From the NCBI GenBank assembly GCA_023818695.1, contig JAMWCF010000001.1, positions 372,001 to 436,000 of the forward strand: 64,000 nt of DNA, read 5' to 3'. This stretch comes from Candidatus Omnitrophota bacterium (GTDB taxonomy: Bacteria > Omnitrophota > Koll11 > 1-14-0-20-64-10). A program made the translations under genes and the position numbers. How positions within the stretch are numbered: the stretch's first letter is position 1; every line of letters begins with the position of its first letter. The notes below the pieces were generated by a model that searched no databases, had not been told where the DNA came from, and was given only the letters and a program-made list of their open reading frames with translations. Shown in pieces: positions 26,976-35,978 of the stretch.

Positions 26976-28634
26976 ATGGCAACCGGGACAGTCGGAATTT
27001 ACATCGGAACGGAAAATATCGACGTTGTTCATCTCGGCGGCACGTTTCAACGCCCGAGACTCCTCAATTTCGTTCGAACCCCCATCCCCGCCCAATCGGC
27101 CTGGCGGGCCAAAATCAGGGCTGAAGAATCCAGCGCTCCCGGCCTCGCGACCGCCGCTGGAGCCGGCGCGAAACAGCAGGTCTTGGACCAGGAAATCATC
27201 GCGGAACTTCGGAAAGCCCTCCAGAAAGCGAACATCGCCACCAATAAAGTTTACGCGGCCGCCTCACCGGAATCGATCGTCATCCGCTACTTCCAGATGC
27301 CCACCATTCCACCGCACGAAAGGAAACTGGCCGTCTCTTTCGAGGCCAAGAAGTACCTTCCCTTCAAGTTGGAAGATCTGATCACCGATTTCCAGGTCGT
27401 CGTCCGGCGGGCCGATCCCACCATCATGCGCATCATGTTCTTCGGAATCAAAAAGAACTCCATGAACACCTATCTCTCGCTCCTTCAGGGAGCAAACATC
27501 GTTCCCCTGTGCCTGGAACCCGCTCCTCTTTCCGTTGTGCGGCTGGTTCGCCAAACCGGACAGCTTCAACCGAATCAGGTCGCCGCCATCTTGAGCGTTG
27601 AAAAAGATACCGCCACGATCAGCATAGCGGGAGAAACCCTGCTTTACTTGAGCCGGAACGTCAGCATCATGACGACCTACGACACCTCCGCGACGGAACC
27701 CTCCGGCGAATTATTGGAAGCACTCATCAACGAAACGCGGGTGTCGGTCGACTATTACCGGCGGCGATTTCTCGGCGAACCAAGCGTCAGCAAAGTGATC
27801 TTGTTCGGGCAGGGGGTGAATGCCAAGCGGATAGAGGAAATGTCAACCACCCTCGAGCTGCCGGTGGAGCTGGGAGACCCTTTTAAAAGAATCACCGGCA
27901 ATATGAAGGACATCCCGCTCACGGCTGCCAGCGCCATCGGCCTGGCGTTGCGGCCTCTTGAAAAACGCCAAGGGGAATCCAATCTTCTGCCAGCCGAGAG
28001 CCGCCGGGAACTTTCCGGCGTACTCAAACCTGTGGGCGTGAGTCTGGGAACGGCTGCGGCGCTGCTGGCGGCCTGTTATTTCTTCACGATGTTTGACCTA
28101 TCCTCTCGAGAACAGAAGATCAACACCTTGAGGAGCCAGGAAACCGCCATCAAATCGGCTGCGCCGGGAACCCCTCTCGCAGATCTGCAAACGATTCAAA
28201 GCCGGCAACAGGCCCAGTTGCGGTTCGTCCGCGGGATCACGGAAGCGACCAAGGACAGGACGACGCTTTTGGCGGAAATAACAACTCTTCTGCCTCCGGA
28301 AGCGTGGGTCCGATACCTGGTCATGGAGGATACCCTGACCATCCTCAACAATGAAAACCTGAATTTTGAAAGAAAAAAACTCCTCCGGCTGGCAGGAGGT
28401 TCTTATGCACAAAACCAGGCCAAGGAATTCGAGGGGATAAACGGCTTCTTGGCTTCCCTTCGGGAGAACAGGTACTTTCAGGCGGTTTTCACCGGGTTCA
28501 ACCTGGACGCCGTTCAAAGGAGTCTCTATGAAGAGGAGGAGATCACGGAATTCCGTCTGACCTGCTCTTCCAACCCGGAGGATGCCAAATCGGATTCTTC
28601 CTTAACGATGCCCGGCGGAGGATGGCGGCGATGA
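26976..28634 (+). CDS. PilM-PilN fusion, type IV pilus alignment subcomplex
   Basis: 552 aa. Residues 1-330 are PilM: an actin-like fold with VGIYIGTENIDVVHL, KLAVSFEAKKYLPF and CLEPAPLSVVRL. Residues 334-552 are PilN-like: the NLLPAESRRE motif (336-345), one transmembrane helix (about 353-373), a short coiled coil and an alpha/beta periplasmic domain. In most bacteria these are separate genes, and the PilN NLLP motif docks into PilM; here the two are joined in one chain. Overlaps pilO by 13 bp. Confidence 0.85.
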   Translation: MATGTVGIYIGTENIDVVHLGGTFQRPRLLNFVRTPIPAQSAWRAKIRAEESSAPGLATAAGAGAKQQVLDQEIIAELRKALQKANIATNKVYAAASPESIVIRYFQMPTIPPHERKLAVSFEAKKYLPFKLEDLITDFQVVVRRADPTIMRIMFFGIKKNSMNTYLSLLQGANIVPLCLEPAPLSVVRLVRQTGQLQPNQVAAILSVEKDTATISIAGETLLYLSRNVSIMTTYDTSATEPSGELLEALINETRVSVDYYRRRFLGEPSVSKVILFGQGVNAKRIEEMSTTLELPVELGDPFKRITGNMKDIPLTAASAIGLALRPLEKRQGESNLLPAESRRELSGVLKPVGVSLGTAAALLAACYFFTMFDLSSREQKINTLRSQETAIKSAAPGTPLADLQTIQSRQQAQLRFVRGITEATKDRTTLLAEITTLLPPEAWVRYLVMEDTLTILNNENLNFERKKLLRLAGGSYAQNQAKEFEGINGFLASLRENRYFQAVFTGFNLDAVQRSLYEEEEITEFRLTCSSNPEDAKSDSSLTMPGGGWRR

Positions 28635-29257
28635 AAGTCCCGGCACTTCCTTCAGGATTTTCCCAGGGTATTGCCGAAAGAATCCCGCGTTCCCAACGGA
28701 TCGCTCTCATGGTGGTGACCTTGTTTATCGGGACCATGCTCCTGGGCATCTCGACCATCTATACACCCTGGATGACCCGCCGCCAAGAGCTTGAACGTCA
28801 ATACAGCGAAGAGCTTCAGCGGGGCAGCGTCATCGCCAACATCAAAAACATCGAGGAACAGTTGGCTCAACAGGAAAAAAAACTGATCCTGAAAGACGGC
28901 GATACGCCTCTGCTGACCCGGGAGATAACGCGGATGGCCTCCCGTGCCGGCGTGGAAGTCATCTCCGTCCTTCCGCAGAATGAACTAAGGATCGGCAATT
29001 ACGTCAAACTGCAGATCCGGCTGGACGCGGCCGCGGGTTACGCCGATCTGGTCCGGCTCATCCATGCCATCGAGCGTTATGAACCGATCCTGCAAATCGA
29101 CCAGTTGGAGATGGGGAACCCCCCTCAGATGACTCAAAGCGACGTCTACCGGCGGGTCGACACCTCTGCCACCTCGATTCAGGTGGAAGCGGGGCAGGGT
29201 CGTCAAAAAATCAAATTACTGATCAGCGCTTTTGCCTTGGGGAGCACCAAGTCATGA
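28622..29257 (+). CDS. pilO: Type IV pilus inner membrane protein PilO
   Basis: 211 aa. Transmembrane helix at about 27-48 with a following coiled coil (52-90) and a ferredoxin-like periplasmic domain (TREITRMASRAGVEVISV...GYADLVRLIHAIERYEPILQI). Pairs with PilN in the periplasm. A second ATG three codons in (28631) is an equally good start. Confidence 0.88.
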   Translation: MAAMKVPALPSGFSQGIAERIPRSQRIALMVVTLFIGTMLLGISTIYTPWMTRRQELERQYSEELQRGSVIANIKNIEEQLAQQEKKLILKDGDTPLLTREITRMASRAGVEVISVLPQNELRIGNYVKLQIRLDAAAGYADLVRLIHAIERYEPILQIDQLEMGNPPQMTQSDVYRRVDTSATSIQVEAGQGRQKIKLLISAFALGSTKS

Positions 29258-29826
29258 GCAAAACCCAACTGTTACAACTTGGGGGAATCGGACTGCTTAT
29301 CGCCTTGGCCTTTTTCTTTATACAGTCACAAAAGAACTCGAGCGTTCCCTCCGCGGTTAACCCGCAGGCCGTTTCAACCCAGCTGGCGTTCCCGTCGAAA
29401 TCTCCAGCCAAGGATGATTCGGCGCTGGCCTCCGCCGCCTCACAGCAAGCGGAACCTCCCGCGATCAGCCGTGACCCCTTCGAGCTTCCGCCCTTGCTAC
29501 AAGAGGTTCTCCGCCAGAAAGAGCTGGCACAGGTCAAGACGACTCCGGTCCCCGTGGGTCCCATCGACACCCATCTGACTCCCCAATTAAGACTCCAGGG
29601 GATTATGTGGGGAATCGCTCAACCGAAAGCCATTATCAACCGACGGATCGTTGCTGTGGGGGATACCATTGAGAACGCCACCGTCGTCGCTGTCAGCAAG
29701 GATGGGGTGACGGTCTCCTTCGCAGGGCAGGAATACCTTCTGAAACTGCCGACGAAGGGTGGGGCAGGAGCGGGGACACAGACATCGACATGGCCAAATC
29801 AACAATACGGGGGACAATCATTCTAA
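29254..29826 (+). CDS. pilP: Type IV pilus PilP-like protein
   Basis: 190 aa. One N-terminal hydrophobic segment (about 9-24), a disordered Ala/Pro/Gln linker and a small beta domain (LRLQGIMWGIAQPKAIINRRIVAVGDTIENATVVAVSKDGV) like the HR domain of PilP/GspC. There is no lipobox Cys, so unlike classical PilP it is a membrane-anchored protein rather than a lipoprotein. It links the inner complex to the secretin PilQ. Confidence 0.8.
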   Translation: MSKTQLLQLGGIGLLIALAFFFIQSQKNSSVPSAVNPQAVSTQLAFPSKSPAKDDSALASAASQQAEPPAISRDPFELPPLLQEVLRQKELAQVKTTPVPVGPIDTHLTPQLRLQGIMWGIAQPKAIINRRIVAVGDTIENATVVAVSKDGVTVSFAGQEYLLKLPTKGGAGAGTQTSTWPNQQYGGQSF

Positions 29827-31442
29827 TGAGAGCAAGGGAGGGCGCGACATTGAAAACCCGGACGGAGAACCTGATTTTCTTTTTTTTCATCCTCATGGGA
29901 CTGTTGGTGCCACTCAAGGCGTCAGGCCAAACACCCGAGGAGAGCGCAGGCGGAAAGCTGTTCGGCGGCAAAGCCGCCGCAACCGTTTCCATCGATGTCA
30001 CCGAGGCCTATCTAGAAGATGTCTTGAAATTGCTTTCCCAGCAGACCGGTTTAAGCTTCGTCGCCTCCGAGGAAGTGATCGGCCGGCGTTTGACGCTGTA
30101 TCTGGACAAGGTCCCGGTTGAGGCCGCCATTCAATCGATTCTGGACGCGAACTTTCTCGCGCTTCGCCAACCCAGTCAATCCACCCCCACTCTCTATATG
30201 GTCACATCATCCGGTCTGCCGAAAATCGGAACTGTTACGAAGGTCTACATCCTGAAATACGCCAGGGTAATCCCAAGCGCCGGGGAGATTATTCCCACCT
30301 TCGGACTGTCCGGGTCCCTCATTGTTCAAACACTCTCGGGAGACGAGGAAGGGGGAACCGGTGGCGGAGGGGGATCCGGCGGCACACCCTCCCTCAGCGG
30401 AGGCGTGGGAAGCGCCTTCGGAGGGCAAACTCAAGGAATCAGTACCGGCTTCATGGCCATCATTCGGTCCATTCTGACGGAACACGGTTCGGTTGCGGCG
30501 GATCCGCGGCTTAATGCGGTCATCATCACGGATGTCCCGGAGAGGTTCCCTCTCATTGAAGAGACAATCGCCAAGATTGACGTTAAACCAATTCAGATCT
30601 ACATCGAGGGGGAAGTCTTGGAGGTTTCTTTAGATACGCTTCGTCGGCTTGGGCTGGAGTATGGGAGCTCCGAGGGCACCCTGGGAAGCTATACTTTGCC
30701 GACCCGCTTTTCTGCCTTCCCCTATCACCTAGGATTGCTTGAAGGGGCCTCCGGAACACCGACCTTTGGAACGCTCGCTTTTTCGGACGGCAATATCGTC
30801 TTCCGGATGCTGGCGACGGAATCGGATGTTCAGTTCTTGGCAAGACCCCGGCTCGTCACCCTGAACAACGAGGTAACGGAGATCCGGATCATATCGGAGC
30901 CGGTGATCAGCATCACGACGTCCTCCCAGGTGGACACCGGCACAATCAACGAAGAACCGAAGCGGACCACCGTCGGAACGATCCTTCGGGTAACACCGAT
31001 TGTGAACGAGAATTCATACATCACCATGGTCCTCGAGCCGGAAGTCTCAAAAGTTGTTGCTTCATCGACTTTCACCAACCAACTCGATCCGACAAGACGC
31101 CTCGCCCGAACAACCGTCATGGTTCCGGATGGAGGGACCGCCATGGTGGCCGGTCTGATCTCTACGGAAAACACCAGGACGGGCCGGCGCCTGCCGGTCC
31201 TGGGGGATATCCCCTTGCTCGGGCTGCCGTTCAAAAGGACAGACACCCAGCGCAACAACACCGAAATCATCGTTTTCATCACACCCTCGATCATGCATGA
31301 AGAAAAACCGAGAGAGATCATTCCTCCAATCAGGGAACAGGTCCCTCCGTCCCCCGCGGAAAAACGGATTTTTGAGAACCATAACCAGAAGATCATCCGG
31401 GACCGGGTCATGACCGAAACGATCGAAAACATTCTAAGGTGA
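29826..31442 (+). CDS. pilQ: Type IV pilus secretin PilQ
   Basis: 538 aa from ATG 29826, which overlaps the pilP stop (TAATG). A TTG at 29850 has the best Shine-Dalgarno (GGGAGG) and would begin right at a compact signal peptide; ATG 29790 is also in frame. Domains: signal peptide, STN/N0-like domain, short secretin-N domains with a Gly/Ser-rich loop, and a C-terminal secretin domain with VPDGGTAMVAGLI and the VLGDIPLLGLPFK motif. Shorter than typical PilQ; AMIN domains are not evident. Forms the outer-membrane pore for the pilus. Confidence 0.9.
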   Translation: MRAREGATLKTRTENLIFFFFILMGLLVPLKASGQTPEESAGGKLFGGKAAATVSIDVTEAYLEDVLKLLSQQTGLSFVASEEVIGRRLTLYLDKVPVEAAIQSILDANFLALRQPSQSTPTLYMVTSSGLPKIGTVTKVYILKYARVIPSAGEIIPTFGLSGSLIVQTLSGDEEGGTGGGGGSGGTPSLSGGVGSAFGGQTQGISTGFMAIIRSILTEHGSVAADPRLNAVIITDVPERFPLIEETIAKIDVKPIQIYIEGEVLEVSLDTLRRLGLEYGSSEGTLGSYTLPTRFSAFPYHLGLLEGASGTPTFGTLAFSDGNIVFRMLATESDVQFLARPRLVTLNNEVTEIRIISEPVISITTSSQVDTGTINEEPKRTTVGTILRVTPIVNENSYITMVLEPEVSKVVASSTFTNQLDPTRRLARTTVMVPDGGTAMVAGLISTENTRTGRRLPVLGDIPLLGLPFKRTDTQRNNTEIIVFITPSIMHEEKPREIIPPIREQVPPSPAEKRIFENHNQKIIRDRVMTETIENILR

Positions 31443-31443
31443 T

Positions 31444-33186
31444 ATGGCTGTCCGTACATACCAAAGACTCGGTGATATGCTTGTCAAGGAAAAGCTGATC
31501 AATGAATCGCAGCTTCGGGAAGCCGTCAATCTGCAAAAGACGACCGGCAAGCGCCTCGGCGAAGCCCTTGTCAACCTCCGCTATGTGACGGAAAACCAGC
31601 TGGCGGAAATTCTGGGGCGGCAATTGGGCTTGCCGTTTCGGTCGTTTGAAAAAGGGGAGTTGACGCCCGTCAACGATCCTCAACTCAAGCAGATTCTGCC
31701 GGATGAGCTGGTTCGAAAGCAGCTCCTTCTACCGCTTGCTAAAACCCAAAACACCCTAACGATCGCCTTGGCAGACCCTCTTGATCTCATCCTAATCGAC
31801 AACGTCAGAAAGATCAGCGGCCTTCAGGTTTCACCGGTCATCGCAACGAAATCGGACCTGGTCCGAGCAATCGAAGAGGTGTACGGCAAAAGGGATCTCC
31901 TGAAAGAGGCCATCGCAGGCAGCTATGAGGGAAAGGCAATCCGTGATGACGGCCAAGACCAAACCGCCCAGGTCAAGGCAGAAGAGGAGGAACAACAGCT
32001 CCTTAGCGAAGAGGACCTCCAGGCAAAGGCCGGGGAAACGCAGGTCGTCCGGCTCGTCGATCTGTTCCTGCTGGAAGCGGTCAATTCCCGCGCGAGCGAC
32101 ATCCATATCGAGCCGTACTTGAGGAAAATGTCCGTCCGGCTTCGGATCGACGGCGTTCTCAACCCGGTCGACCCCCCCGCGCCGCATCTGCTGCCGGCCA
32201 TCATCTCGAGGATAAAAATCCTGGCAAAAATGGATATCGCGGAGAAGCGCCTGCCGCAGGACGGAGGATTCACGATCCGGGTGGGCGAAAAGAACGTGGA
32301 CCTGCGTGTTTCAACCATCCCGACCGTTTACGGGGAAAAGATCGTTCTGCGGCTTCTTGACAAAAGCAACCTCATCTTCAACTTTAAAGACCTCGGCATG
32401 TCCCAGAAAGAGGTTGACAAAACGGAGCGGGCCCTGATGTCCTCCTATGGGCTCATTTTCCTGACTGGGCCCACCGGATCGGGAAAATCGACGACCCTCT
32501 ACGGGGCCCTCAACCGGATTAAAAGTTCGACCAAAAACATCCTGACGATCGAAGACCCGGTTGAATACAAGCTGGAGGGGCTCAACCAGGTCCAAGCTAA
32601 ACCGCAGATCGGTCTGACCTTCGCGGCCGGATTGAGGGCCTTCCTTCGGCAGGATCCGGATATCATCATGGTCGGTGAGGTCCGCGACCTGGAAACCGCC
32701 GAAATCTGCGTGCGCGCGGCCTTGACGGGTCACCTGGTCCTTTCGACCCTTCATACCAACGACGCCCCTTCGGCCATCACCCGCTTGATCGATCTGGGGA
32801 TCGCGCCTTTCCTGCTGTCGCCATCCCTGCTCCTGGTCATCGCGCAACGCCTCGTCAGGAAGCTGTGTGAAAGCTGCAAAGAACCTTATGAGCTCCCCCA
32901 GCCGATCCGGGAGAAAGTCAAGCTCCCCGAAGGAACTTACTACAGGGCCAAGGGGTGCGCCGAGTGCCGCAACACGGGGTTTCGGGGCCGAATCGGAGTT
33001 TTCGAGATCCTTGAAGTGGACGAAAAGATGCGGGAATTAATTTCCAAGGGTGCCAACGCCACGGAGCTTCGCAAGGCCGCCAAAGAGAACGGCATGAAGT
33101 CCCTTTTCCAAAGCGGAATCGAGAAAACAGCGGCTGGAATAACGACTTTGGAAGAGGTCTTCAGCGTGACCTTCGGGGAGACTTAA
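31444..33186 (+). CDS. pilB: Type IV pilus assembly ATPase PilB (GspE family)
   Basis: 580 aa. N-terminal GspE-N domain (about 1-150), linker, ATPase core with Walker A GPTGSGKST at 342-350, Asp box IEDPVEYKLEG, Walker B and His box, and a C-terminal zinc-binding tetracysteine CESCKEP...GCAECRNTGF. It powers pilus extension. No pilT retraction ATPase is in the window. Confidence 0.95.
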   Translation: MAVRTYQRLGDMLVKEKLINESQLREAVNLQKTTGKRLGEALVNLRYVTENQLAEILGRQLGLPFRSFEKGELTPVNDPQLKQILPDELVRKQLLLPLAKTQNTLTIALADPLDLILIDNVRKISGLQVSPVIATKSDLVRAIEEVYGKRDLLKEAIAGSYEGKAIRDDGQDQTAQVKAEEEEQQLLSEEDLQAKAGETQVVRLVDLFLLEAVNSRASDIHIEPYLRKMSVRLRIDGVLNPVDPPAPHLLPAIISRIKILAKMDIAEKRLPQDGGFTIRVGEKNVDLRVSTIPTVYGEKIVLRLLDKSNLIFNFKDLGMSQKEVDKTERALMSSYGLIFLTGPTGSGKSTTLYGALNRIKSSTKNILTIEDPVEYKLEGLNQVQAKPQIGLTFAAGLRAFLRQDPDIIMVGEVRDLETAEICVRAALTGHLVLSTLHTNDAPSAITRLIDLGIAPFLLSPSLLLVIAQRLVRKLCESCKEPYELPQPIREKVKLPEGTYYRAKGCAECRNTGFRGRIGVFEILEVDEKMRELISKGANATELRKAAKENGMKSLFQSGIEKTAAGITTLEEVFSVTFGET

Positions 33187-33187
33187 G

Positions 33188-34402
33188 GTGGCTCGCTATT
33201 CCTTTGTCGCGCGAACCCGCTTAGGCCAACCCGAGAAAGGGACGATCGAAGCGCCCGACCCGGAATCGGCGATATCGATCCTGCAGGGAAGGGACCTCGT
33301 CGTCATTTCGGTCCATGAGTCCAAAACCGGGCCGGTCATGATCGGCGGCGGGAAATCGTACCACAAATCCGTTAAAGCAGCCGACCTGGTGATCTTTGCG
33401 CGCTCCCTGGCTGCCATGACGGAAGCTGGTCTGCCGCTCTTGAGAGCCATGGAAGTTGTTGGAGAACAAGCCCGGTCCAAAAAACTCCAGTCGGCCATCA
33501 ACGATATGACGCGGGATATCCGGGGTGGCTCCTCTTTTCGCGACGCGATCGCCAAACATCCGACCATCTTCTCTCCTTTTTGGGTCAGTCTGGTCGAAAC
33601 GGGTGAGGCCTCGGGTCAGTTGACGCGGGGCTTGGAGCAGATCGCCACTCATCTCGAAAAAGCGGGTGCCATCCAGCGCAAGGTCGTTTCCGCTTTGATC
33701 TACCCCGCGATCCTAACCCTGGTCGCCGTCGTCGCTGTTCTCGTCTTTGTTCTGAAGATCATCCCCACCTTCGCCAGCCTTTATGCCGGCTTAGGAACCA
33801 ACTTGCCTTTAGTGACCCGGATGGTCATGGCCGCCTGCAATACAATGGTAAGATTCTTCCCTCTTTTCCTCGGAGCGGTCATCTTGTCCTGGCTTTGCTT
33901 TTCATTCTACGTCGGAACACCAATGGGACGCTGGCAGTTTGACAAGTTCAAACTGCGTGTGCCTCTGATAGGGCCGCTTCTGCAAAACGTCTCGGCGCAA
34001 AGATTCACCTCAAACCTGGCCACACTGCTCAAAGCGGGTGTTCCCATCCTGCACGCGTTGGACATCTCCATCACAACCTGCGAAAACAAAGTCGTTGCGT
34101 CGGTGCTGGAACACATGCGGGCCGGCGTCCGGGAGGGCCGCTCTCTCGCGGAACCCTTAAGCCGTACCGACATTTTTCCCTCTATGGTTTCCCAAATGAT
34201 CGCCGTGGGAGAACAGACGGGGAAGCTTTCCTCCATGCTTGAAGAGGTTTCGGAGTATTACGAAGAGCAGGTCAACACGGCGGTGGAACGCTTGACCAGC
34301 ATGCTTGAACCGATCATGCTTATCGGGATGGGGTTGGTCATCGGAACACTGGTTGTTTCGATGTATTTGCCAGTTTTCCAAATTTCATCAGCGGTGCATT
34401 AA
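33188..34402 (+). CDS. pilC: Type IV pilus inner membrane platform protein PilC
   Basis: 404 aa, GTG start one base after pilB. Two T2SSF/GspF repeats, each with an EAGLPLLRAMEVV- or KAGVPILHALDIS-type start, and three membrane helices. C-terminal EQVNTAVERLTSMLEPIMLIGMGLVIGTLVVSMYLPVF is diagnostic. Forms the platform on which PilB acts. Confidence 0.94.
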   Translation: MARYSFVARTRLGQPEKGTIEAPDPESAISILQGRDLVVISVHESKTGPVMIGGGKSYHKSVKAADLVIFARSLAAMTEAGLPLLRAMEVVGEQARSKKLQSAINDMTRDIRGGSSFRDAIAKHPTIFSPFWVSLVETGEASGQLTRGLEQIATHLEKAGAIQRKVVSALIYPAILTLVAVVAVLVFVLKIIPTFASLYAGLGTNLPLVTRMVMAACNTMVRFFPLFLGAVILSWLCFSFYVGTPMGRWQFDKFKLRVPLIGPLLQNVSAQRFTSNLATLLKAGVPILHALDISITTCENKVVASVLEHMRAGVREGRSLAEPLSRTDIFPSMVSQMIAVGEQTGKLSSMLEEVSEYYEEQVNTAVERLTSMLEPIMLIGMGLVIGTLVVSMYLPVFQISSAVH

Positions 34403-34421
34403 TCCTAACTCATTTATTTAT

Positions 34422-34484
34422 AGGCGGTTATGCTTCTTGCCGGCGAAAAAATAATTGGAATAAAACAGGCGAAAGGCGGTTATT
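34422..34484 (+). repeat. Direct repeat AGGCGGTTAT upstream of the pilin genes
   Basis: The 10-mer AGGCGGTTAT occurs at 34422-34431 and 34474-34483, 52 bp apart (about five helical turns), in the non-coding gap between pilC and the first pilin. Possible regulator sites; no convincing sigma70 or sigma54 pair was found next to them. Confidence 0.4.
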
Positions 34485-34534
34485 CATAAGTGGGGTCAAG
34501 CATCTCGCTTATTGGAACAAGAAGAAGAGGCGCT

Positions 34535-34933
34535 ATGGCGATTTCCGAGTACAATTTTGGTTTCACGCTTCTTGAGCTGCTGCTCGTGGTGCTCGTTGCG
34601 GGCATTCTGGCGGCTGTCGCCATCCCGCAGTTCACCAATACCACCGACCGCTCCCGCGAGACGCAGGCGAGGTCGGTGATAGACATCATCCTGGCGGCGG
34701 AAGCGGCCTATTATCGGGAACATGGAGTCTTTACGGCAACTCTTTCAGAGTTGCCGGTCAGCGTGCCGGTTATGGCCGACTGGCTCCAACCAAATCTTTC
34801 GCATACCGGCGGCACTGTTGTCACGGTTTCCATCAACGGGAATCAAACAGGGCACAATCACGCCGCTCATTTTATTCAGGGCATTTTGACTGACACCGGC
34901 TCCAAAATAGTAACAAACCAAAACGGACGATAA
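34535..34933 (+). CDS. Type IV pilin (copy 1)
   Basis: 132 aa from ATG 34535. Prepilin motif G|FTLLELLLVVLVAGIL with Glu5 of the mature protein. A GTG at 34490 would extend the leader to 24 residues and add an RRR cluster, closer to normal leader chemistry, so the start is uncertain. The body has the RSRETQARSVIDIILAAEAAYY helix and a beta region ending ITNQNG-like (IVTNQNGR). Its N-terminal DNA is nearly identical to copy 2 over 34605-34643. Confidence 0.85.
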   Translation: MAISEYNFGFTLLELLLVVLVAGILAAVAIPQFTNTTDRSRETQARSVIDIILAAEAAYYREHGVFTATLSELPVSVPVMADWLQPNLSHTGGTVVTVSINGNQTGHNHAAHFIQGILTDTGSKIVTNQNGR

Positions 34934-34941
34934 GGGGGACG

Positions 34942-35042
34942 CTTGATGGCCGAAGCAGCTTACTATCAGGAGATCTGATGGTTAACGTCCGAACCCATTA
35001 AGCACTGGCGTCAAGACAATCACGAACGAAGCCAGACAGTAA
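34942..35042 (+). pseudogene. Decayed pilin gene relic
   Basis: Three pieces of pilin copy 2 survive in order: 34942-34971 matches 35243-35272 (24 identical bases from 34948), then GATCTGATGGTTAACGT matches the DLMVSV region near 35304, then 35003-35042 matches the GVKTITN...stop end near 35452-35487. The stretches between them are deleted and there is no intact frame. This is a duplicated pilin that has decayed by internal deletions. Confidence 0.75.
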
Positions 35043-35093
35043 GTTAACAAGCAGGGTAGATGTGCTGAAAAACCATAAAAAGGAGGATTAGCA

Positions 35094-35486
35094 ATGAGAC
35101 GCAACAAAGCAGGTTTTACGCTTCTGGAGCTGTTGATCGTGGTGATCATCGTGGGCATTCTGGCGGCTGTCGCCATCCCGCAGTTCACCAACGCTACGGA
35201 TCGGTCCCGCGAGGCAGAAGCCCGGTCGGTGGCTGATGCCATCTTGACGGCCGAAGCAGCTTACTATCAGGAAAGGGGAGCATACACGACAGCATTGACC
35301 GACCTGATGGTCAGCGTGCCGACCACTCTAACCAACTGGCTGCAACCCGTTGTCACCAGCGGCACCACCGCTGTCACGGTTTCCCTCAACGGAAACCAAA
35401 CGGGTCATGCCCACTCGACTCATATCATCCGGGGAATTTTGACGGATGCCGGCGTCAAAACCATCACGAACCAGAACGGACAGTAA
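35094..35486 (+). CDS. Type IV pilin (copy 2, probable major pilin)
   Basis: 130 aa with an AAGGAGG Shine-Dalgarno and short basic leader MRRNKAG|FTLLELLIVVIIVGIL. The clean leader, strong ribosome-binding site and simple structure make it the best candidate for the main subunit. The tail GVKTITNQNGQ is shared with copies 1 and 3. No Cys pair, so no classical D-loop disulfide. Confidence 0.92.
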   Translation: MRRNKAGFTLLELLIVVIIVGILAAVAIPQFTNATDRSREAEARSVADAILTAEAAYYQERGAYTTALTDLMVSVPTTLTNWLQPVVTSGTTAVTVSLNGNQTGHAHSTHIIRGILTDAGVKTITNQNGQ

Positions 35487-35516
35487 GCGTGCAGAATAAC
35501 GGGACGGTGGCCAGAG

Positions 35517-35969
35517 GTGTCTCCCGCTGCTAATTCTCCGATAGGCAGGCACACCCCTACCGCGGCTATCGCGGTAGGGGTTGCTCGCCCCTCTCACGGG
35601 TTTACTCTCCTTGAGTTGCTCATTACTGTGATTCTTATCGGAATTTTAGCAGCCATAGCGATTCCTACTTTCAACAACGCCGTGGACAGGGGCCGGGAAG
35701 CGGAGGCGAGGGCCGTCGTGGACACCATCCTGACGGCGGAAGCCGCCTATTACCAGGAACGAGCGACCTACACAACCGTGCTAACGGAACTGTTTGTGAC
35801 CACTCCGACTATGAAGCAGTGGCGGGATCCTGTTGTCACCCAAGGCGCAGCCGCCGTGACCGTGTCCGTCAACGGCGACCAAACGGGCCATGGTCATCCT
35901 ACCCACATCATCCGAGGCATCTTGACCAATACAGGAGTCAAAACGATCACCAACCAGAATGGGGCTTAG
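35517..35969 (+). CDS. Type IV pilin (copy 3) with unusual long leader
   Basis: 150 aa, GTG start. The prepilin site is HG|FTLLELLITVILIGIL, preceded by a 28-residue leader, part of which (TPTAAIAVGV) is encoded by a perfect hairpin at 35554-35580. No alternative in-frame ATG, GTG or TTG lies between the hairpin and the motif. The mature protein parallels copy 2 (EAEARAVVDTILTAEAAYYQER; tail GVKTITNQNGA) but the DNA of the first 40 codons has diverged. Confidence 0.82.
   Translation: MSPAANSPIGRHTPTAAIAVGVARPSHGFTLLELLITVILIGILAAIAIPTFNNAVDRGREAEARAVVDTILTAEAAYYQERATYTTVLTELFVTTPTMKQWRDPVVTQGAAAVTVSVNGDQTGHGHPTHIIRGILTNTGVKTITNQNGA
35554..35580 (+). repeat. Perfect 11-bp inverted repeat inside the pilin-3 leader
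   Basis: CCCCTACCGCG (35554-35564), loop GCTAT, CGCGGTAGGGG (35570-35580). No T-run follows, so it is not a typical terminator. It could modulate translation or transcription read-through between pilin genes, or be a small mobile palindrome. Confidence 0.65.
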
Positions 35970-35978
35970 TCTTTCCCC

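Noticed and set aside
34400..34470. Sigma54 (GG-N10-GC) promoter for the pilin array
   Set aside because: The nearest GG and GC pairs are 11 bp apart and surrounding bases do not match.
35581..35583. TTG directly after the pilin-3 hairpin as a short-leader start
   Set aside because: It is out of frame with the pilin; the in-frame triplets there are GTA GGG GTT.
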